A stretch of DNA of 64,000 bases from an uncultured Mycobacterium sp. (GTDB lineage Bacteria > Actinomycetota > Actinomycetes > Mycobacteriales > Mycobacteriaceae): positions 108,415-172,414 of the forward strand of contig FLQS01000003.1 in assembly GCA_900078375.1 (NCBI GenBank), given 5' to 3'. The notes under the pieces were generated by a model. The model worked only from the letters and a program-made list of their open reading frames with translations. It did no database searches and was not told the DNA's origin. The translations under genes and the position numbers were made by a program. Every line of letters begins with the position of its first letter. The first letter of the stretch is position 1. This document shows positions 16,660 through 31,182 of the stretch, one piece after another.

Positions 16660-17298
16660 CTAGCGGTGCCCGCCGCCCGAATTGAAGCCCGGCTGAGCCG
16701 CTTCGCCTTCGGTGATTTGATAGGGCGAGGAGGCCAGGTCGTTCGGGGTGGCCACGATGGCCGAGTTGTCTCCTGGCTGCGTCGGGGCACTGGCGGCGGC
16801 CTGGTTGTCCGGCACGACCTGGAAATTCTCCTCGGCATCCGGCGGCACGACGACAGGCGCCGCGGTGCTGCCGGGTTCACCCGGTACCCAGGCCAGGATG
16901 TCGCGGGTGCCGTCGTTGAACACCACGCTGTTCGGAATGTCACCAACGACGTCGAAGTAAAGTTTTCCGACGTTCGACGCCCCCCAGATGGAGGGGTAGA
17001 AATCGCCGGACTCAGCGCGGGCACCGAAGCGCTCGATGAATGGCGGGTAACTGCCACCCAACCCGTCGATCGTCAGCTTGGCCGCGTACAACGTGCCATT
17101 GTGTGGCACCGGGTCCGAACTGGGCACGAGCTTGCCCACGGCGTAGCCGATGTAGGGCAGGCCATTGGGTCCGTTCAACGTTTCCTGTTCGCCGAACACC
17201 CTCACGCTGTCGGTCGCCCAAGCCGGTGCGGCGTTGACGCCGGCAAGGCCCAACGTGACAACGGTGGCGGCCACTCCGGCCAATTTCGCGATCTTCAC
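16660..17298 (-). CDS. Secreted MPT63/DUF1942-family protein
   Basis: 212 aa from GTG 17298, which has GGGGAGA upstream; a start ten codons earlier is less likely. A signal peptide runs to about PAWA (residue 28). Residues 30-145 resemble the immunoglobulin-like MPT63 (Rv1926c) fold, especially KLYFDVVGDIPNSVVFNDG and DILAWVPGEP near its end. Unlike the M. tuberculosis antigen, it continues for about 70 residues of Pro/Ala/Asp/Gln-rich sequence with no domain. The role of MPT63 is unknown; it is abundant in culture filtrates. The gene is alone, facing the dac pair. Confidence 0.75.
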   Translation of the reverse strand: MKIAKLAGVAATVVTLGLAGVNAAPAWATDSVRVFGEQETLNGPNGLPYIGYAVGKLVPSSDPVPHNGTLYAAKLTIDGLGGSYPPFIERFGARAESGDFYPSIWGASNVGKLYFDVVGDIPNSVVFNDGTRDILAWVPGEPGSTAAPVVVPPDAEENFQVVPDNQAAASAPTQPGDNSAIVATPNDLASSPYQITEGEAAQPGFNSGGGHR

Positions 17299-17462
17299 AG
17301 TCTCTCCCCAGCTGATCAGTGCCAACATCTCCGGCGATCGTTTCGGACAACTTTACTGTGACCTACCTAACAACGCCCTTTAAACGGCATCTCCGCGATT
17401 AATCGGATATCTCGCCGAAGCACAGCGGGGCAGTAGACGATTGACGACCGTGTTCGCCAGGC

Positions 17463-18545
17463 CTAGTAGACCCGGCCGCGCAGGATCACCAGGTCGGGGT
17501 TGGACAGCACGTCGGCGCCGCCGCGCGGGTCCTCGGTGAAACACACCAGATCCGCCGGGGCGCCGTCCTCGTGCACGGGCCGGCCCAGCCATCGTCGCGC
17601 ATCCCAGCACGCCGCACCGAGCGCCTCGGTCGGGCTCATCCCGATGCGCTTGAGGGCGTCCACCTCGTCGGCGATACGCCCGTGGGCGATCGTGCTGCCG
17701 GCATCGCTGCCGGCATAGATCGGGACACCGGCCTCCCTGGCGGCGGCCATCCGCGGATAGCAGCTGTCATACAGGGCGCGCATGTGGGCGGCGTACGTCG
17801 GGTATTTGCCTGCGGCGTCGGCGAATCCGGGAAAGTTCTCGATGTTGATCAGCGTGGGCACCAGGGCGGTGCCGTGCTCGACCATCATCGCGATGGTGTC
17901 GTCGGTCAGGCCGGTGCCATGCTCGATGCAGTCGATACCGGCACCGATGAGACCGGGTAGCGCGTCCTCACTGAACACGTGGGCGGTGACGCGGGCGCCC
18001 TCGTCGTGCACGGCCGCGATCGCAGCTCGCAGAACATCATCGGACCACAACGGCGCCAGGTCGCCCACCGACCGGTCGATCCAATCGCCGACGAGTTTGA
18101 CCCAGCCGTCGCCGAGCCGGGCCTGCTCGGCCAGCACCTCGGGCAGCTGCCACTCGTCCTCGAGTTCGATCGCGAAGCCGTGCGAGTAACGCTTGGGACG
18201 AGCCAAATGCTTACCGGCCCTGATGATTTGGGGTAGATCGTGGTGATCGTCCAGGCTACGGGTGTCGGTCGGCGAGCCGCAGTCGCGCAGCAGCAGGGCG
18301 CCAACCCCGCGCTCCACCTCGGCCTGGGCGATCGCATCGGCCAGCGGGATCTCGCCCCGCTCCCCCAGCCCGACGTGGCAGTGCGCGTCGACCAGACCGG
18401 GGACGATCCAGCCACCAGCCCCATCAGCTCCGAAGACCGTCTCGGCACCGGCGACCGGTTCGGCGCGCAGGACGCCGTCGGCGATCCACCACTCGACGAG
18501 CTCGCCGTCAGGCAAGCCGCGGCCGCGAACGTGCAAGGCGCCCAA
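17463..18545 (-). CDS. Metal-dependent amidohydrolase (Rv2915c-like)
   Basis: 360 aa. Amidohydrolase-superfamily TIM barrel with the first metal-binding motif VDAHCHVGLGE. Further candidate ligands are the catalytic-type lysine in GWVKLVGDW, the histidine in TAHVFSED, GIDCIEHGTGL and AGSDAGSTIAHG. The C-terminus has the imidazolonepropionase-like ADLVCFTEDP. Substrate unknown. The only in-frame initiator near the conserved start is TTG 18545, which lies a few bases after the ffh stop, so coupling with ffh is likely. M. tuberculosis keeps Rv2915c in the same position. Confidence 0.85.
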   Translation of the reverse strand: MGALHVRGRGLPDGELVEWWIADGVLRAEPVAGAETVFGADGAGGWIVPGLVDAHCHVGLGERGEIPLADAIAQAEVERGVGALLLRDCGSPTDTRSLDDHHDLPQIIRAGKHLARPKRYSHGFAIELEDEWQLPEVLAEQARLGDGWVKLVGDWIDRSVGDLAPLWSDDVLRAAIAAVHDEGARVTAHVFSEDALPGLIGAGIDCIEHGTGLTDDTIAMMVEHGTALVPTLINIENFPGFADAAGKYPTYAAHMRALYDSCYPRMAAAREAGVPIYAGSDAGSTIAHGRIADEVDALKRIGMSPTEALGAACWDARRWLGRPVHEDGAPADLVCFTEDPRGGADVLSNPDLVILRGRVY

Positions 18546-18549
18546 CGGC

Positions 18550-20115
<1,566 letters not shown>

Positions 20116-20177
20116 CCGGCAAGCCTATCTGGCGCAGCTCTGTGGCGAGATCGCCACCATGGTCATGCCCGCCGCCA

Positions 20178-22661
20178 CTAACTCGCCTCCACGATGGGTT
20201 GGGCCGGCGGCGGCGCCGGGAGCACCGCATAGAGCTCACCTTCGAGCTGCTTGCGGACGTCGTCGACGGAATCCAGGTCCTGCACCGAGATACCGAACGC
20301 GTCGACCACCGACGAGCCCAGGGTGGTGATCTTGGCCCACGCGATGTCCGCTGCGGCGCGTTCGAACACCCCGGTGAGCAATGCGAGCAGTCCGGTGCGG
20401 TCGGTGGTACGGATCTCGACGATCAGCTGGCCTTCCCCGCTGCCGTCGTGCCACAAGATGCGCGGTGGGGCCGGCACGGCGTTGATCGGCACGGCGGGCT
20501 TGTGTTCTCCCACCCGGCCGGTGCCGTACTGCGTGGCCTCCCGGTCGCGCTTCTCCAACGCGGCGATGACGTCGAGTTCGCCGTCCAGGGCGAGGATGAA
20601 CTGCTGCCGTAAGAGCTCGGCAGCCGGTGGTGCACCGAAATGCGGTGATACCACGAAGGTATTGATCGCTGACCCACCGGAACTGTTGACCGATGCCGAA
20701 TGCACCCGCAGTGAATTGAGCGCGAGCACGCCGGCCGCTTTGGACAGCAGGCCGCGCCGGTCGGGTGCGATGATCGCCACGTTAAAGGTATGGGCACTCT
20801 CCCCCGGCATCATCTCGACATGCACGCCGCGGTCGGCGGCGAGCGAAAGATGATGCGGGTCAATCGGATCCGCCTGCGGCAGTGACTCGCCGGCCAACAC
20901 CAGCCGGCAGCGCCGGACCAGGTCGCCGATCAGCGAGGCCTTCCAATCGCCCCACACGCCGGGCCCGGTGGCCAGCGAATCCGCCTCGGCCAGGGCATCC
21001 AGCAATTCGAGCAGCACCGGGTCGCCGCCGAGCGCGTCGATGACGCGGGCGATGGTTTGCGGGTCCTGTAGATCCCGGCGCGTCGCGGTGTCGGGCAGCA
21101 GCAGGTGATAACGCACGACCGCGGCGAGCAGATCGATGTCCGATGGCCACAGACCCAGCCGGGTGCCAACCTGCACGGCCAGATCAGCACCGATCACGCT
21201 GTGGTCTCCACCGCGGCCCTTCCCGATGTCGTGCAGCAGAGCGCCCAGCACCAGCAGGTCAGGGCGCGACACGCGGGTGGTAAAAGCGCTTGCCCGAGAG
21301 ACAGTCTCGACAAGATGCCGGTCGACCGTCCAGATGTGGACGACGTCGCGCGGCGGAAGATCGCGCACGGCTCCCCACTCCGGAAAGAGCCGCCCCCACA
21401 ATCCGGTCCGGTCCAGCGCCTCGACGGTGGCCACCGTCGTCGGGCCGGCGGCCAGCAGCACCAGCAGGTCCTTGAGCGCATCGCGGGGCCACGGTGTGCG
21501 CAGCTCGGGAGCCGAGGCCGCCAAACGGCTCAACGTCGAACCCGAGATCGGCAACCCGGTGGTCGCCGAGGCGGCGGCCACCCGCAGGATCAGGCCAGGG
21601 TCTCGCTCCGGGCGGGCGTCGCGGGCCAGGATCACCTCACCGGCGAACTCCACCACACCTTCGTCGAGTGGGCGGCGCGTGGGCCGGCGCAGCACCGAAA
21701 GTCCACGTTTGGGAAGGGCATTGGCCGCCGTGCGGAGTCCGGCATCGACGTAGTAGCTGATGGTGCGCGCCCCGTCGGAGATCACCCGGGCCAGATCGAA
21801 ACGGTCGCCGATGCGCAGTGCCGCGCCGATTTCGTCGGCGAATTGGGCCAGCAGCTGGTCGCGGCCACGCTTGGAGGACCGATGCAGTTCGGTGCGCACG
21901 TTCAGCAGCGCCAGGTGCGCCTCGCCCAGCGATCCGGTCGGCGAGGCCAGCGAGTCGCTCGGGTACACGTCGGCCAGCTGGGCGATCGCCAGGGCGTTGA
22001 GCAATTGGACGTCGCGCAGACCACCGCGGCCGCACTTGAGGTCGGGCTCGGCGCGGTGCGCGATCTGCCCGCTGCGGTCCCAGCGTGCCTTGGTGTGTGC
22101 GACGAGTTCGTCGAACCGGGAGGCGATTCCGGTGCGCCACTGCCGCCGGGCCCCGCCGATCAGCAGTTGGGACAGCTCGGAGTCGCCGGCGATGTGCCGC
22201 ACCTCGAGCATCGCCAACCCCGCCGAGATGTCCTCGCTGGCCACGGTGAGGGCCTCAGGCACCGTGCGGACACTGTGATCGAGGCGAATATTGGCGTCCC
22301 ACAACGGATACCACAGCAGTTCGGCAACCTGGGTGACGACGTCGGCGGGCATGTTGTCGTGCAGCAGCATGAGATCGAGATCGGAGTAAGGCACGAATTC
22401 ACGCCGGCCCAGTCCGCCGGTGGCGACGATGGCGAATCCACTGGTGGGGGTGATCCCGATCTCGGTGGCCTTGGTGGTCAGCCAGAATTCGTGCAGATCC
22501 AGCAGGGCGTCCCGCAGGGCGACCGAATCGAGTTGGCGCTGACCGCCTTCCAGAAGCTGTTGACAGGCCCTGGCCAGATCCTTGGCGGGCTTAGACGAGC
22601 CCGCCGCCGGTGCCTCCCATCGGGAAGCGCCGGCGGCGGAATCTCTTGATCGTTGTGTCAT
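20178..22661 (-). CDS. glnD: PII nucleotidyltransferase/deadenylylating enzyme GlnD
   Basis: 827 aa from ATG 22661, which has GGGAGGA upstream; the frame continues upstream without a better site. It senses glutamine and modifies the PII protein; in actinobacteria the modification is adenylylation. Domains in order are the nucleotidyltransferase ([19 protein letters not shown]), a helical linker, the HD hydrolase ([17 protein letters not shown]) and two C-terminal ACT domains ([20 protein letters not shown] and [20 protein letters not shown]) that bind glutamine. It is the last gene of an amt-glnB-glnD operon. Confidence 0.95.
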   Translation of the reverse strand: MTQRSRDSAAGASRWEAPAAGSSKPAKDLARACQQLLEGGQRQLDSVALRDALLDLHEFWLTTKATEIGITPTSGFAIVATGGLGRREFVPYSDLDLMLLHDNMPADVVTQVAELLWYPLWDANIRLDHSVRTVPEALTVASEDISAGLAMLEVRHIAGDSELSQLLIGGARRQWRTGIASRFDELVAHTKARWDRSGQIAHRAEPDLKCGRGGLRDVQLLNALAIAQLADVYPSDSLASPTGSLGEAHLALLNVRTELHRSSKRGRDQLLAQFADEIGAALRIGDRFDLARVISDGARTISYYVDAGLRTAANALPKRGLSVLRRPTRRPLDEGVVEFAGEVILARDARPERDPGLILRVAAASATTGLPISGSTLSRLAASAPELRTPWPRDALKDLLVLLAAGPTTVATVEALDRTGLWGRLFPEWGAVRDLPPRDVVHIWTVDRHLVETVSRASAFTTRVSRPDLLVLGALLHDIGKGRGGDHSVIGADLAVQVGTRLGLWPSDIDLLAAVVRYHLLLPDTATRRDLQDPQTIARVIDALGGDPVLLELLDALAEADSLATGPGVWGDWKASLIGDLVRRCRLVLAGESLPQADPIDPHHLSLAADRGVHVEMMPGESAHTFNVAIIAPDRRGLLSKAAGVLALNSLRVHSASVNSSGGSAINTFVVSPHFGAPPAAELLRQQFILALDGELDVIAALEKRDREATQYGTGRVGEHKPAVPINAVPAPPRILWHDGSGEGQLIVEIRTTDRTGLLALLTGVFERAAADIAWAKITTLGSSVVDAFGISVQDLDSVDDVRKQLEGELYAVLPAPPPAQPIVEAS

Positions 22662-22736
22662 CTCAGTCCTCCCACGGCCAACCCTCGAACGAACGCCTAT
22701 TCGGTGTGGCCGCAAGAAGACGTCACATCGGATGCG

Positions 22737-24436
<1,700 letters not shown>

Positions 24437-24560
24437 TCGCAGTTTCTCCTTCACCCATGCCACGGTTAGGCACCGTTGACCTAGGCCAAGACAATGCGCA
24501 GTGGTTGTTTCATCGACGACGCCTGGGTGTTTCGCATGTGTGAACGGATTGGCAGTCTTC

Positions 24561-24576
24561 GTTTCGCCGGTGTTAC
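24561..24576 (-). promoter_or_regulatory. GlnR box upstream of amt-glnB-glnD
   Basis: Read on the minus strand the sequence is GTAACACCGGCGAAAC, an exact fit to the actinobacterial GlnR site gTnAC-N6-GaAAC. It lies 125 bases before the amt start, in the 150-base gap behind ftsY. GlnR activates this operon in M. smegmatis under nitrogen limitation, so function here is expected. A second adjoining half-pair, common at GlnR promoters, was not clear. Confidence 0.65.
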
Positions 24577-24613
24577 ATCCCGCAATTCGCGCCGCCGAGA
24601 AGGGGTTTGCGGG

Positions 24614-25966
24614 CTATCCGAGCAGCGCGTCGACGAAGGCTGCCGCCTCGAATGGCGCCAGATCGTCGGGCCCTTCGCCCAATCCGACCAGCTTTACCGG
24701 CACACCGAGTTCTTGCTGCACGCGGAAGACGATGCCGCCCTTGGCTGTGCCGTCGAGCTTGGTCAGCACCACCCCGGTGATGTCGACGACGTCAGCGAAC
24801 ACCCGAGCCTGTGCCAGACCGTTCTGGCCGATCGTTGCGTCAAGCACAAGCAGCACCTCGTCGACGGCGGCACGCTTGCTCACCACCCGCTTGACCTTGC
24901 CGAGCTCGTCCATCAGGCCGGTCTTGGTGTGCAGTCGCCCCGCGGTGTCGATGACGACGACATCGGCACCGGCCTCGATGCCCTTGTCCACCGAATCGAA
25001 CGCCACCGAGGCTGGGTCCGCGCCCTCGGCCCCACGGACCACCTCGGCGCCGACCCGCGACCCCCAACTCTGCAATTGATCGGCGGCGGCCGCCCGGAAG
25101 GTGTCGGCCGCACCGAGGACGACCCGGCGCCCGTCGGCGACCAGGACCCGAGCCAGCTTGCCGACGGTTGTGGTCTTGCCGGTCCCGTTGACGCCGACGA
25201 CCAGCAGCACCGACGGCTTGTTGGCATGCGGCAACGCCTTGATCGAGCGGTCCAGGCCGGGGTTCAGCTCAGCGATCAGCACGTCGCGCAGCACCGCGCG
25301 GGCGTCAGCCTCGGTGCGCACGGTGCTGCTGGCCAGCCGGCTGCGCAGCTGCTCGATCACCGAGGCGGTGACCACCGGTCCGAGGTCGGCGATCAACAGG
25401 GTGTCTTCGACCTCCTCCCAGGACGCCTCGTCGAGGTCGCCACCGCCGAGCAGGCCGAGCATGCTGCGGCCCAGCGCGTTCTGCGATTTGGCAAGGCGCC
25501 CGCGCAGGCGCTCCAGGCGGCCTTCGGCGGGCGCAATGGCATCGAGGTCGGGTGCCGGAGGCGCAACGGCGCCGACATCGGCCGCGGCTGGAGCTTTCGG
25601 GGCTTCCGGCTCGACCGGCGGCGCGGGCGGGGCTACCGGGGTGTCGGGGACTGGTTCGGTCTTGGGCGCCTCGACCACCGGCGGCTCGGGCAGCCGCACG
25701 TCGGCGATCGGGCGCTTGACGGAGTCGCGCGGCAGCGCCGCGTCATCACCGACCCCCGGCAGTCCGGTCGCATCGACCGTGGGTGCCTGGCTGAACGAAA
25801 TCCCCGTCGATGCGGTGTATCCGCCGGATCGGTCGATCGGTGTGGGACCCTCTGAGCTGGGGCGCAGACTGATCTGACGCCGCCGGAACCGCACCAGCCC
25901 GACGACGATTGCAGCGACGACCAGGACGGCGATGACCGCTATAGCGATCCAGAGACCCTCTGACAC
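24614..25966 (-). CDS. ftsY: SRP receptor GTPase FtsY
   Basis: 450 aa. Docks the SRP-ribosome complex at the membrane. It begins with one transmembrane helix (about 4-26), a mycobacterial trait, then a long Pro/Ala/Glu-rich linker (about 85-145). The NG domain follows: P-loop [54 protein letters not shown] and [10 protein letters not shown]. The start is GTG 25966. It is followed downstream by the amt operon and preceded by the divergent fni gene. Confidence 0.97.
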   Translation of the reverse strand: MSEGLWIAIAVIAVLVVAAIVVGLVRFRRRQISLRPSSEGPTPIDRSGGYTASTGISFSQAPTVDATGLPGVGDDAALPRDSVKRPIADVRLPEPPVVEAPKTEPVPDTPVAPPAPPVEPEAPKAPAAADVGAVAPPAPDLDAIAPAEGRLERLRGRLAKSQNALGRSMLGLLGGGDLDEASWEEVEDTLLIADLGPVVTASVIEQLRSRLASSTVRTEADARAVLRDVLIAELNPGLDRSIKALPHANKPSVLLVVGVNGTGKTTTVGKLARVLVADGRRVVLGAADTFRAAAADQLQSWGSRVGAEVVRGAEGADPASVAFDSVDKGIEAGADVVVIDTAGRLHTKTGLMDELGKVKRVVSKRAAVDEVLLVLDATIGQNGLAQARVFADVVDITGVVLTKLDGTAKGGIVFRVQQELGVPVKLVGLGEGPDDLAPFEAAAFVDALLG

Positions 25967-26026
25967 CGTGCCATTGTTTCAGGGCACGGAGCGGGCCTGC
26001 GCCTCCCCTGGACAACGGGGTATCTA

Positions 26027-27088
26027 GTGACGATGGATCAGCACGGCGAGCTGAAGCAAAGCGACCCGGGGATGTCGTCGGCAATGGCCAAGCGCAAACT
26101 CCGCCATATCGACGCCTGCCTGCATGGGCCCGTCTCCTACGAAACCGTGAGCACCGGCTTCGAGCGCTACCGGCTGCCCTACAACGCCCTGACCCAGACC
26201 AGCCTCAACGCCGTCGACATGAGCACCACGTTCCTGGGCGCCCCGCTGCGCGCGCCCGTTCTCATCGGGGCGATGACCGGCGGCGCCGAGCTGTCCCGCA
26301 CGATCAACCGCAACCTGGCCGAGGCCGCACAGAAGCTCGGGATCGGCATGATGCTCGGTTCGCAACGCATCATGCTCGACGACGACGTCGCGGCTGCCAG
26401 CTTCGAAGTCCGCGAGTTCGCGCCCGACGTCTTGCTGATCGGCAATATCGGGCTGGCTCAACTCTCCGATGCCCTGGTGCCCAAATTGATTGCCGCACTC
26501 GATCGGATCGGTGCTGACGCGCTGGCGGTGCACACCAACCCGCTGCAGGAGGCAATGCAGGACAACGGCGACACCGACTTCAGCGGCTCGCTGGAGCGCT
26601 TGCGCCACCTGGCCGAGGACCTCCCCTACCCGGTGCTGGTCAAGGAGGTCGGCCACGGCATCGGCGCCGCGGCCGCCGAGCGACTGCGGGACATGGCGCT
26701 CGCCGCAGTCGACGTCGCCGGTGCCGGCGGGACCTCGTGGGCGCGGGTGGAGCAGCTGGTGCGCTACGGAGAGGTGCGCGACCCGGCGATCGCCGAATGG
26801 GGGGTACCGACGGCCCAAGCGCTCGCCGAGGTGCACGCGACGCTGCCGGACATGCCGCTGGTGGCCTCTGGTGGCATCCGCACCGGTTTGGACGCCGCCA
26901 AGGCGTTGATGATGGGCGCCGACGTGGTCGCGCTGGCCCGCCCGCTGTTGGCCCCTGCGATTGAGTCACCCGCAGCGGCACTGGACGTGCTGCACAGGTT
27001 CATCGAGGAACTGCGGATCTGCCTGCACGGCTGCGGCGCGGCCGACCTGGCCGCACTGCGCGGTCTGGGCGCGCCTGCCATCAGCTGA
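26027..27088 (+). CDS. fni: Type 2 isopentenyl-diphosphate delta-isomerase
   Basis: 353 aa. FMN- and NADPH-dependent enzyme interconverting isopentenyl and dimethylallyl diphosphate at the start of isoprenoid synthesis. Family marks are [21 protein letters not shown], the substrate loop [26 protein letters not shown] and the phosphate-binding [20 protein letters not shown]. It is unrelated in fold to the type 1 Idi that M. tuberculosis carries (Rv1745c). It sits between ftsY and smc on the opposite strand, where M. tuberculosis has no gene. The GTG 26027 start is weakly supported; ATG 26033 is equally possible. Confidence 0.9.
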   Translation: MTMDQHGELKQSDPGMSSAMAKRKLRHIDACLHGPVSYETVSTGFERYRLPYNALTQTSLNAVDMSTTFLGAPLRAPVLIGAMTGGAELSRTINRNLAEAAQKLGIGMMLGSQRIMLDDDVAAASFEVREFAPDVLLIGNIGLAQLSDALVPKLIAALDRIGADALAVHTNPLQEAMQDNGDTDFSGSLERLRHLAEDLPYPVLVKEVGHGIGAAAAERLRDMALAAVDVAGAGGTSWARVEQLVRYGEVRDPAIAEWGVPTAQALAEVHATLPDMPLVASGGIRTGLDAAKALMMGADVVALARPLLAPAIESPAAALDVLHRFIEELRICLHGCGAADLAALRGLGAPAIS

Positions 27089-27173
27089 GCAGGGCGGTGA
27101 CGTCAGGCGGGGATCGTGTGCGCCCAAGGCCGTACCCCGAATCGTACTGATCACCAACGAGTTTGGGCGCCAG

Positions 27174-30100
27174 TTAGGTACTGGCCGACACCAGCTCTTG
27201 GCCGCGCATCCGCTGCGAGATGACCGTGGTGATGCCGTCGCCCTGCATCGTGACTCCGTAGAGTGCATCGGCGATCTCCATCGTCGGCTTCTGGTGGGTG
27301 ATGACGATCAGCTGGGACTGCGCCCGCAGCTGCTCGAACAACCCGATCAGCCGGCGCAGGTTGACGTCGTCGAGGGCCGCCTCGACCTCGTCCATGACGT
27401 AGAAGGGTGACGGGCGGGCCCGGAAGATGGCCACCAGCATCGCCACCGCGGTCAGCGACTTTTCGCCGCCGGACAGCAGCGAGAGGCGCTTGACCTTCTT
27501 GCCTGGCGGGCGGGCCTCCACCTCGACGCCGGTGGTCAGCAGATCGTTGGGGTCGGTCAGCAACAGCCGGCCTTCACCGCCGGGGAACAACGTTGCGAAG
27601 ACCTGTCCGAACTCGCGCTCGACATCGGCGTAAGCCTCGGCGAACACCTGCAGGATCCGGTTGTCGACGTCGGCGATCACATCGAGCAGGTCCTTGCGCG
27701 CGGCCTTGACGTCCTCGAGCTGGGTGGCCAGGAAGTTGTAGCGCTCCTCCAGCGCCGCAAACTCTTCCAGCGCAAGCGGATTCACCCGACCGAGCTCGGC
27801 CAGTTCACGTTCAGCCCGCTTGGCGCGGCGTTCCTGAGTCGGCCGGTCGAACACCATCGGCGCCGGCGCGGTGACCTGCTCGCCGCGCTCCTTGGCCTGC
27901 TCGTACTCCGCCATCTCGAGCTCCGACGGTGGCAGCGACACGTCGGGACCGTACTCGGCGATCAAATCATCGGCGGCCATGCCGAATTGTTCGAGCACCA
28001 TCTGCTCGAGCTGTTCGATGCGCATGGCGGCCTGCGCCTTGGCCACCTCGTCACGATGCAGCGAATCGGTCAGCGCGGTGATCCGGCTGTTGAGCGCGGT
28101 GACTTCTTCGCGCGCGGCCGCCATCGCGGTGGCCCGCTCCTGGCGTTCAGCGGCCAAGCTGTCGCGGCGGCGGGACGCCGCCGCGACCACACCGGCCAGC
28201 CGCTCGGCGACGCGGCGGCCGGACTCGGCCACCGCGGCGGCCACCGCGGCGGCATGCTCGCGGGCGGCGCGGGCGCGCTGCGCGCGGATCCGCGCCTCCC
28301 GCTCGGCCGCTGCGGTTCGGCGCAGCGAATCTGCGCGCCCGCGAACGGCATTCGCGCGTTCCTCGGCGGTGCGCACTGCCAGCCGCACCTCCACCTCGAC
28401 GGCACGGGCTTCTTCGGCAGCCGCCTGCATGAACTGACGGTCCACCGGCTCGTCGTCGACGACGGTCTGGGTGTCTTGTGCCGCGGACAGTCGGTTCTCG
28501 AGTTGGGTGAGCTCTTCGACCGTCTGCAGCCGGCTGGCCTCGAGCTCGCCGCGCTGGGCCAGCTGCCTGCGCCACTCCTCCTCGGCGGCTCGGGCTTCCT
28601 GCCCGAGCCGGCCGAGCTGCTCGTAGATCGCCGAGATCGCGGCATCGGATTCGTTGAGTGCGGCCAGGGCCTCTTCCGCGGCGTCCTGGCGGTTGCTCTG
28701 CTCAGTGAGCGCACCGGCCAGTGCGGCCGACAGCTCGCCGACCTGCGTCTCGGAGGCGGCGAGTTCCCTTCTGGCCTTGTCGATTTCGCTGGCGATCTCG
28801 AGGGTGCTTGGTTTTCGGTCGGAGCCACCGCTGACCCAACCGGCGCCGACCAGATCACCTTCGCGAGTCACCGCACGCAGGTTTGGCCGCGCAGCAACCA
28901 GGTCGAGGGCCGCACCCAGGTCTCCGACGACGGCGACATCGGACAGCATCGCGGTCATCGCACCCTGCAGGCGTCCCGGCACCTCGATCAGATCAAGCGC
29001 CCAGGCCGCGCCCTCGGGCAACGAGCCGCCTTGCCGCGCCGTGATCGGCCAGTCCCCCAACACGATTGCGGCCCGGCCACCGTCGGATTCCTTGAGTGCT
29101 CGCACCGCGGAGCGGGCGGCGTGGGAGTCATCGGCGGCCACGGCGTCCGCGGCGGCACCCAGCACCGTGGCCAGTGCGACCTCGTAGCCCGAGTGCACCC
29201 TGACCAGTTTGGCGATTGTCCCGAAAACGCCTGCACCACTGCGGTTCTGCGTCAACCACGCCGAGCCGTCTTTACGTTCCAGCCCGACCGACAGTGCATC
29301 GATGCGGGCGAGCAGCGAGGCCACCTGCCGTTCGGCGGCACGCTCGGCGGACTGCAGTTCAGCCACCCGCTCGTCGGCTTGCCGCAGCGCGGTGACTGTG
29401 CGGTCGTGCTGTTCGTCGAGCCCGAGCTCACCCTGATCGAGTTCACCGATCCGGCCCTGCACGGTCTCGAACTCGGCCCTGGCGTGCTGGGTACGGGCGC
29501 CGGCCTCCTCGATCGCGTTGGTCAGCCGTGCCACACCGTCGTCGATGGATTCGACCCGGGCACGCAACGTGTCCACCTGTCCCGACAGCCGAGCCAGGCC
29601 CTCGCGGCGATCGGCTTCGGCGCGCACGGCCGCCATGTGCGCGCGTTCGGCCTCGGTGGCCGCGCGTTCGCGTTCGCCGAGTTCGGCCCGGGCGAACTCC
29701 AGCCGGGACTGCGCTTCGGACAGCTCGGCCAGCAGCTCCTGCTCCCGCGCGGCGACCTCGTCGGCCTCGGCCTCCAGGGCGTCGGGGTCCGGGCCGGTGC
29801 TCGCGGTGGGTTCGGCGTCCAGGTACTGCGCCCGCTCGCTGGCGATACGGACGGTGGCGCTGACCCGCTCGGCCAGCGCGGAGAGCCGGAACCAGGCCTG
29901 CTGAGCGGCGTCGGTGCGTTCGGACAGCGTCGCCACGGCGGCCTCGTGGGCGGTCAGCGCCTCGGTGGCCACCCCAAGGCGGGCCGCGGCGTCGTCGTGC
30001 TCGCGGCGCAGCGTGGTCTCGGTGTTGTCGGCCCCGGTGAACTCGGCCCGGCGGACCACCAGGTCGTCGGCGGCCAGCCGCAGCCGGGCGTCGCGCAGAT

Positions 30101-30761
30101 CGGCCTGGATGGTCTGGGCCCGGCGCGCCATCTCGGCCTGGCGGCCCAACGGCTTGAGCTGGCGGCGGAGCTCGGTGGTCAAGTCGGTGAGCCGGGCCAG
30201 GTTGGCCGACATCGACTCGAGCTTGCGGACCGCCTTTTCCTTGCGCTTGCGGTGCTTGAGCACACCTGCGGCTTCCTCGATGAAGGCCCGGCGGTCTTCG
30301 GGTCGCGACTCGAGGATCTGCGAGAGCCTGCCCTGACCGACGATGACGTGCATCTCCCGGCCGATGCCGGAGTCGCTGAGCAGCTCCTGCACGTCCATCA
30401 GCCGGCAACTGCTGCCGTTGATCTCGTACTCGCCGGCGCCGTCGCGGAACATCCGCCGGGTGATCGACACCTCGGAGTACTCGATGGGAAGCAAGCGGTC
30501 GGAGTTGTCGATAGTCAGCGTCACCTCGGCGCGCCCGAGCGGCGCCCGCGACGAGGTGCCCGCGAAGATGACGTCCTCCATCTTGCCGCCGCGCAGCGTC
30601 TTGGCGCCCTGCTCACCCATCACCCAGGCCAGCGCGTCGACGACATTGGACTTACCGGAGCCGTTGGGACCGACCACGCAGGTGATGCCCGGCTCGAAGC
30701 GCAGAGTCGTCGGCGAGGCGAAGGATTTGAAGCCCTTCAGCGTCAGACTCTTGAGGTACAC
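27174..30761 (-). CDS. smc: Chromosome segregation ATPase SMC
   Basis: 1195 aa, normal for the family. Homodimer that, with ScpA/ScpB, loops and organises chromosomes. The N-terminal ATPase half has Walker [17 protein letters not shown] (31-46). Long coiled coils flank a hinge near residues 510-640 ([31 protein letters not shown]). The C-terminal half carries the ABC signature [14 protein letters not shown] and Walker [15 protein letters not shown]. The start is GTG 30761. It stands ahead of the fni gene in opposite orientation, and acyP ends upstream on the same strand. Confidence 0.97.
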   Translation of the reverse strand: MYLKSLTLKGFKSFASPTTLRFEPGITCVVGPNGSGKSNVVDALAWVMGEQGAKTLRGGKMEDVIFAGTSSRAPLGRAEVTLTIDNSDRLLPIEYSEVSITRRMFRDGAGEYEINGSSCRLMDVQELLSDSGIGREMHVIVGQGRLSQILESRPEDRRAFIEEAAGVLKHRKRKEKAVRKLESMSANLARLTDLTTELRRQLKPLGRQAEMARRAQTIQADLRDARLRLAADDLVVRRAEFTGADNTETTLRREHDDAAARLGVATEALTAHEAAVATLSERTDAAQQAWFRLSALAERVSATVRIASERAQYLDAEPTASTGPDPDALEAEADEVAAREQELLAELSEAQSRLEFARAELGERERAATEAERAHMAAVRAEADRREGLARLSGQVDTLRARVESIDDGVARLTNAIEEAGARTQHARAEFETVQGRIGELDQGELGLDEQHDRTVTALRQADERVAELQSAERAAERQVASLLARIDALSVGLERKDGSAWLTQNRSGAGVFGTIAKLVRVHSGYEVALATVLGAAADAVAADDSHAARSAVRALKESDGGRAAIVLGDWPITARQGGSLPEGAAWALDLIEVPGRLQGAMTAMLSDVAVVGDLGAALDLVAARPNLRAVTREGDLVGAGWVSGGSDRKPSTLEIASEIDKARRELAASETQVGELSAALAGALTEQSNRQDAAEEALAALNESDAAISAIYEQLGRLGQEARAAEEEWRRQLAQRGELEASRLQTVEELTQLENRLSAAQDTQTVVDDEPVDRQFMQAAAEEARAVEVEVRLAVRTAEERANAVRGRADSLRRTAAAEREARIRAQRARAAREHAAAVAAAVAESGRRVAERLAGVVAAASRRRDSLAAERQERATAMAAAREEVTALNSRITALTDSLHRDEVAKAQAAMRIEQLEQMVLEQFGMAADDLIAEYGPDVSLPPSELEMAEYEQAKERGEQVTAPAPMVFDRPTQERRAKRAERELAELGRVNPLALEEFAALEERYNFLATQLEDVKAARKDLLDVIADVDNRILQVFAEAYADVEREFGQVFATLFPGGEGRLLLTDPNDLLTTGVEVEARPPGKKVKRLSLLSGGEKSLTAVAMLVAIFRARPSPFYVMDEVEAALDDVNLRRLIGLFEQLRAQSQLIVITHQKPTMEIADALYGVTMQGDGITTVISQRMRGQELVSAST

Positions 30762-30900
30762 GGGGTGCCACCTTACCGGCGGAAGAGGGCCTGTTAGCGC
30801 AACCGTGCTGCGTGGTTAACGGGTGTCTTGCCCGATGTTCATCACCCGGCAGTTGCTGTCGGACAGGCGGGTCTGAAGTGACGAATGTTACTTGTGGGGT

Positions 30901-31182
30901 TTATTTTTCGACGAAGCCACGCATCGGCTCGCCGGGTTCGGTGACGTCCGCGACGACTTTGTCCACCGACCCGGGCGTCGTTCCGCCCCGAAGCAGCTCC
31001 AAGAGCCGCTCGCAATCCGCGCGCGGTCCCTGCGCCACGACGAGCACCCGGCCGTCGGCCTGGTTGCTCGCGTAGCCGGTCAGCCCGAGCTCAAGCGCCC
31101 GCGAGCGCATCCACCAGCGGAAACCCACGCCCTGGACGTAGCCGTGCACCCAGGCGGTCAGCCGGACGTCAGGCTCGGCCAA
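30901..31182 (-). CDS. acyP: Acylphosphatase
   Basis: 93 aa. Small alpha/beta-fold enzyme hydrolysing acyl phosphates. The signature VHGYVQGVGFRWWMR includes the catalytic arginine, and SNQADGRVLVVAQG includes the catalytic asparagine. The start must be the TTG at 31182, which overlaps the 3' end of the OsmC-like gene by 14 bases; no other initiator precedes the conserved core. M. tuberculosis has Rv2922A at this place. It is followed by about 140 non-coding bases before smc. Confidence 0.93.
   Translation of the reverse strand: MAEPDVRLTAWVHGYVQGVGFRWWMRSRALELGLTGYASNQADGRVLVVAQGPRADCERLLELLRGGTTPGSVDKVVADVTEPGEPMRGFVEK

Noticed and set aside
27987..30797. A 936-codon open frame on the + strand opposite smc
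   Set aside because: Composition is Gly/Arg/His-rich as expected from the antisense of a high-GC gene, with no conserved domain; smc on the minus strand is certain.
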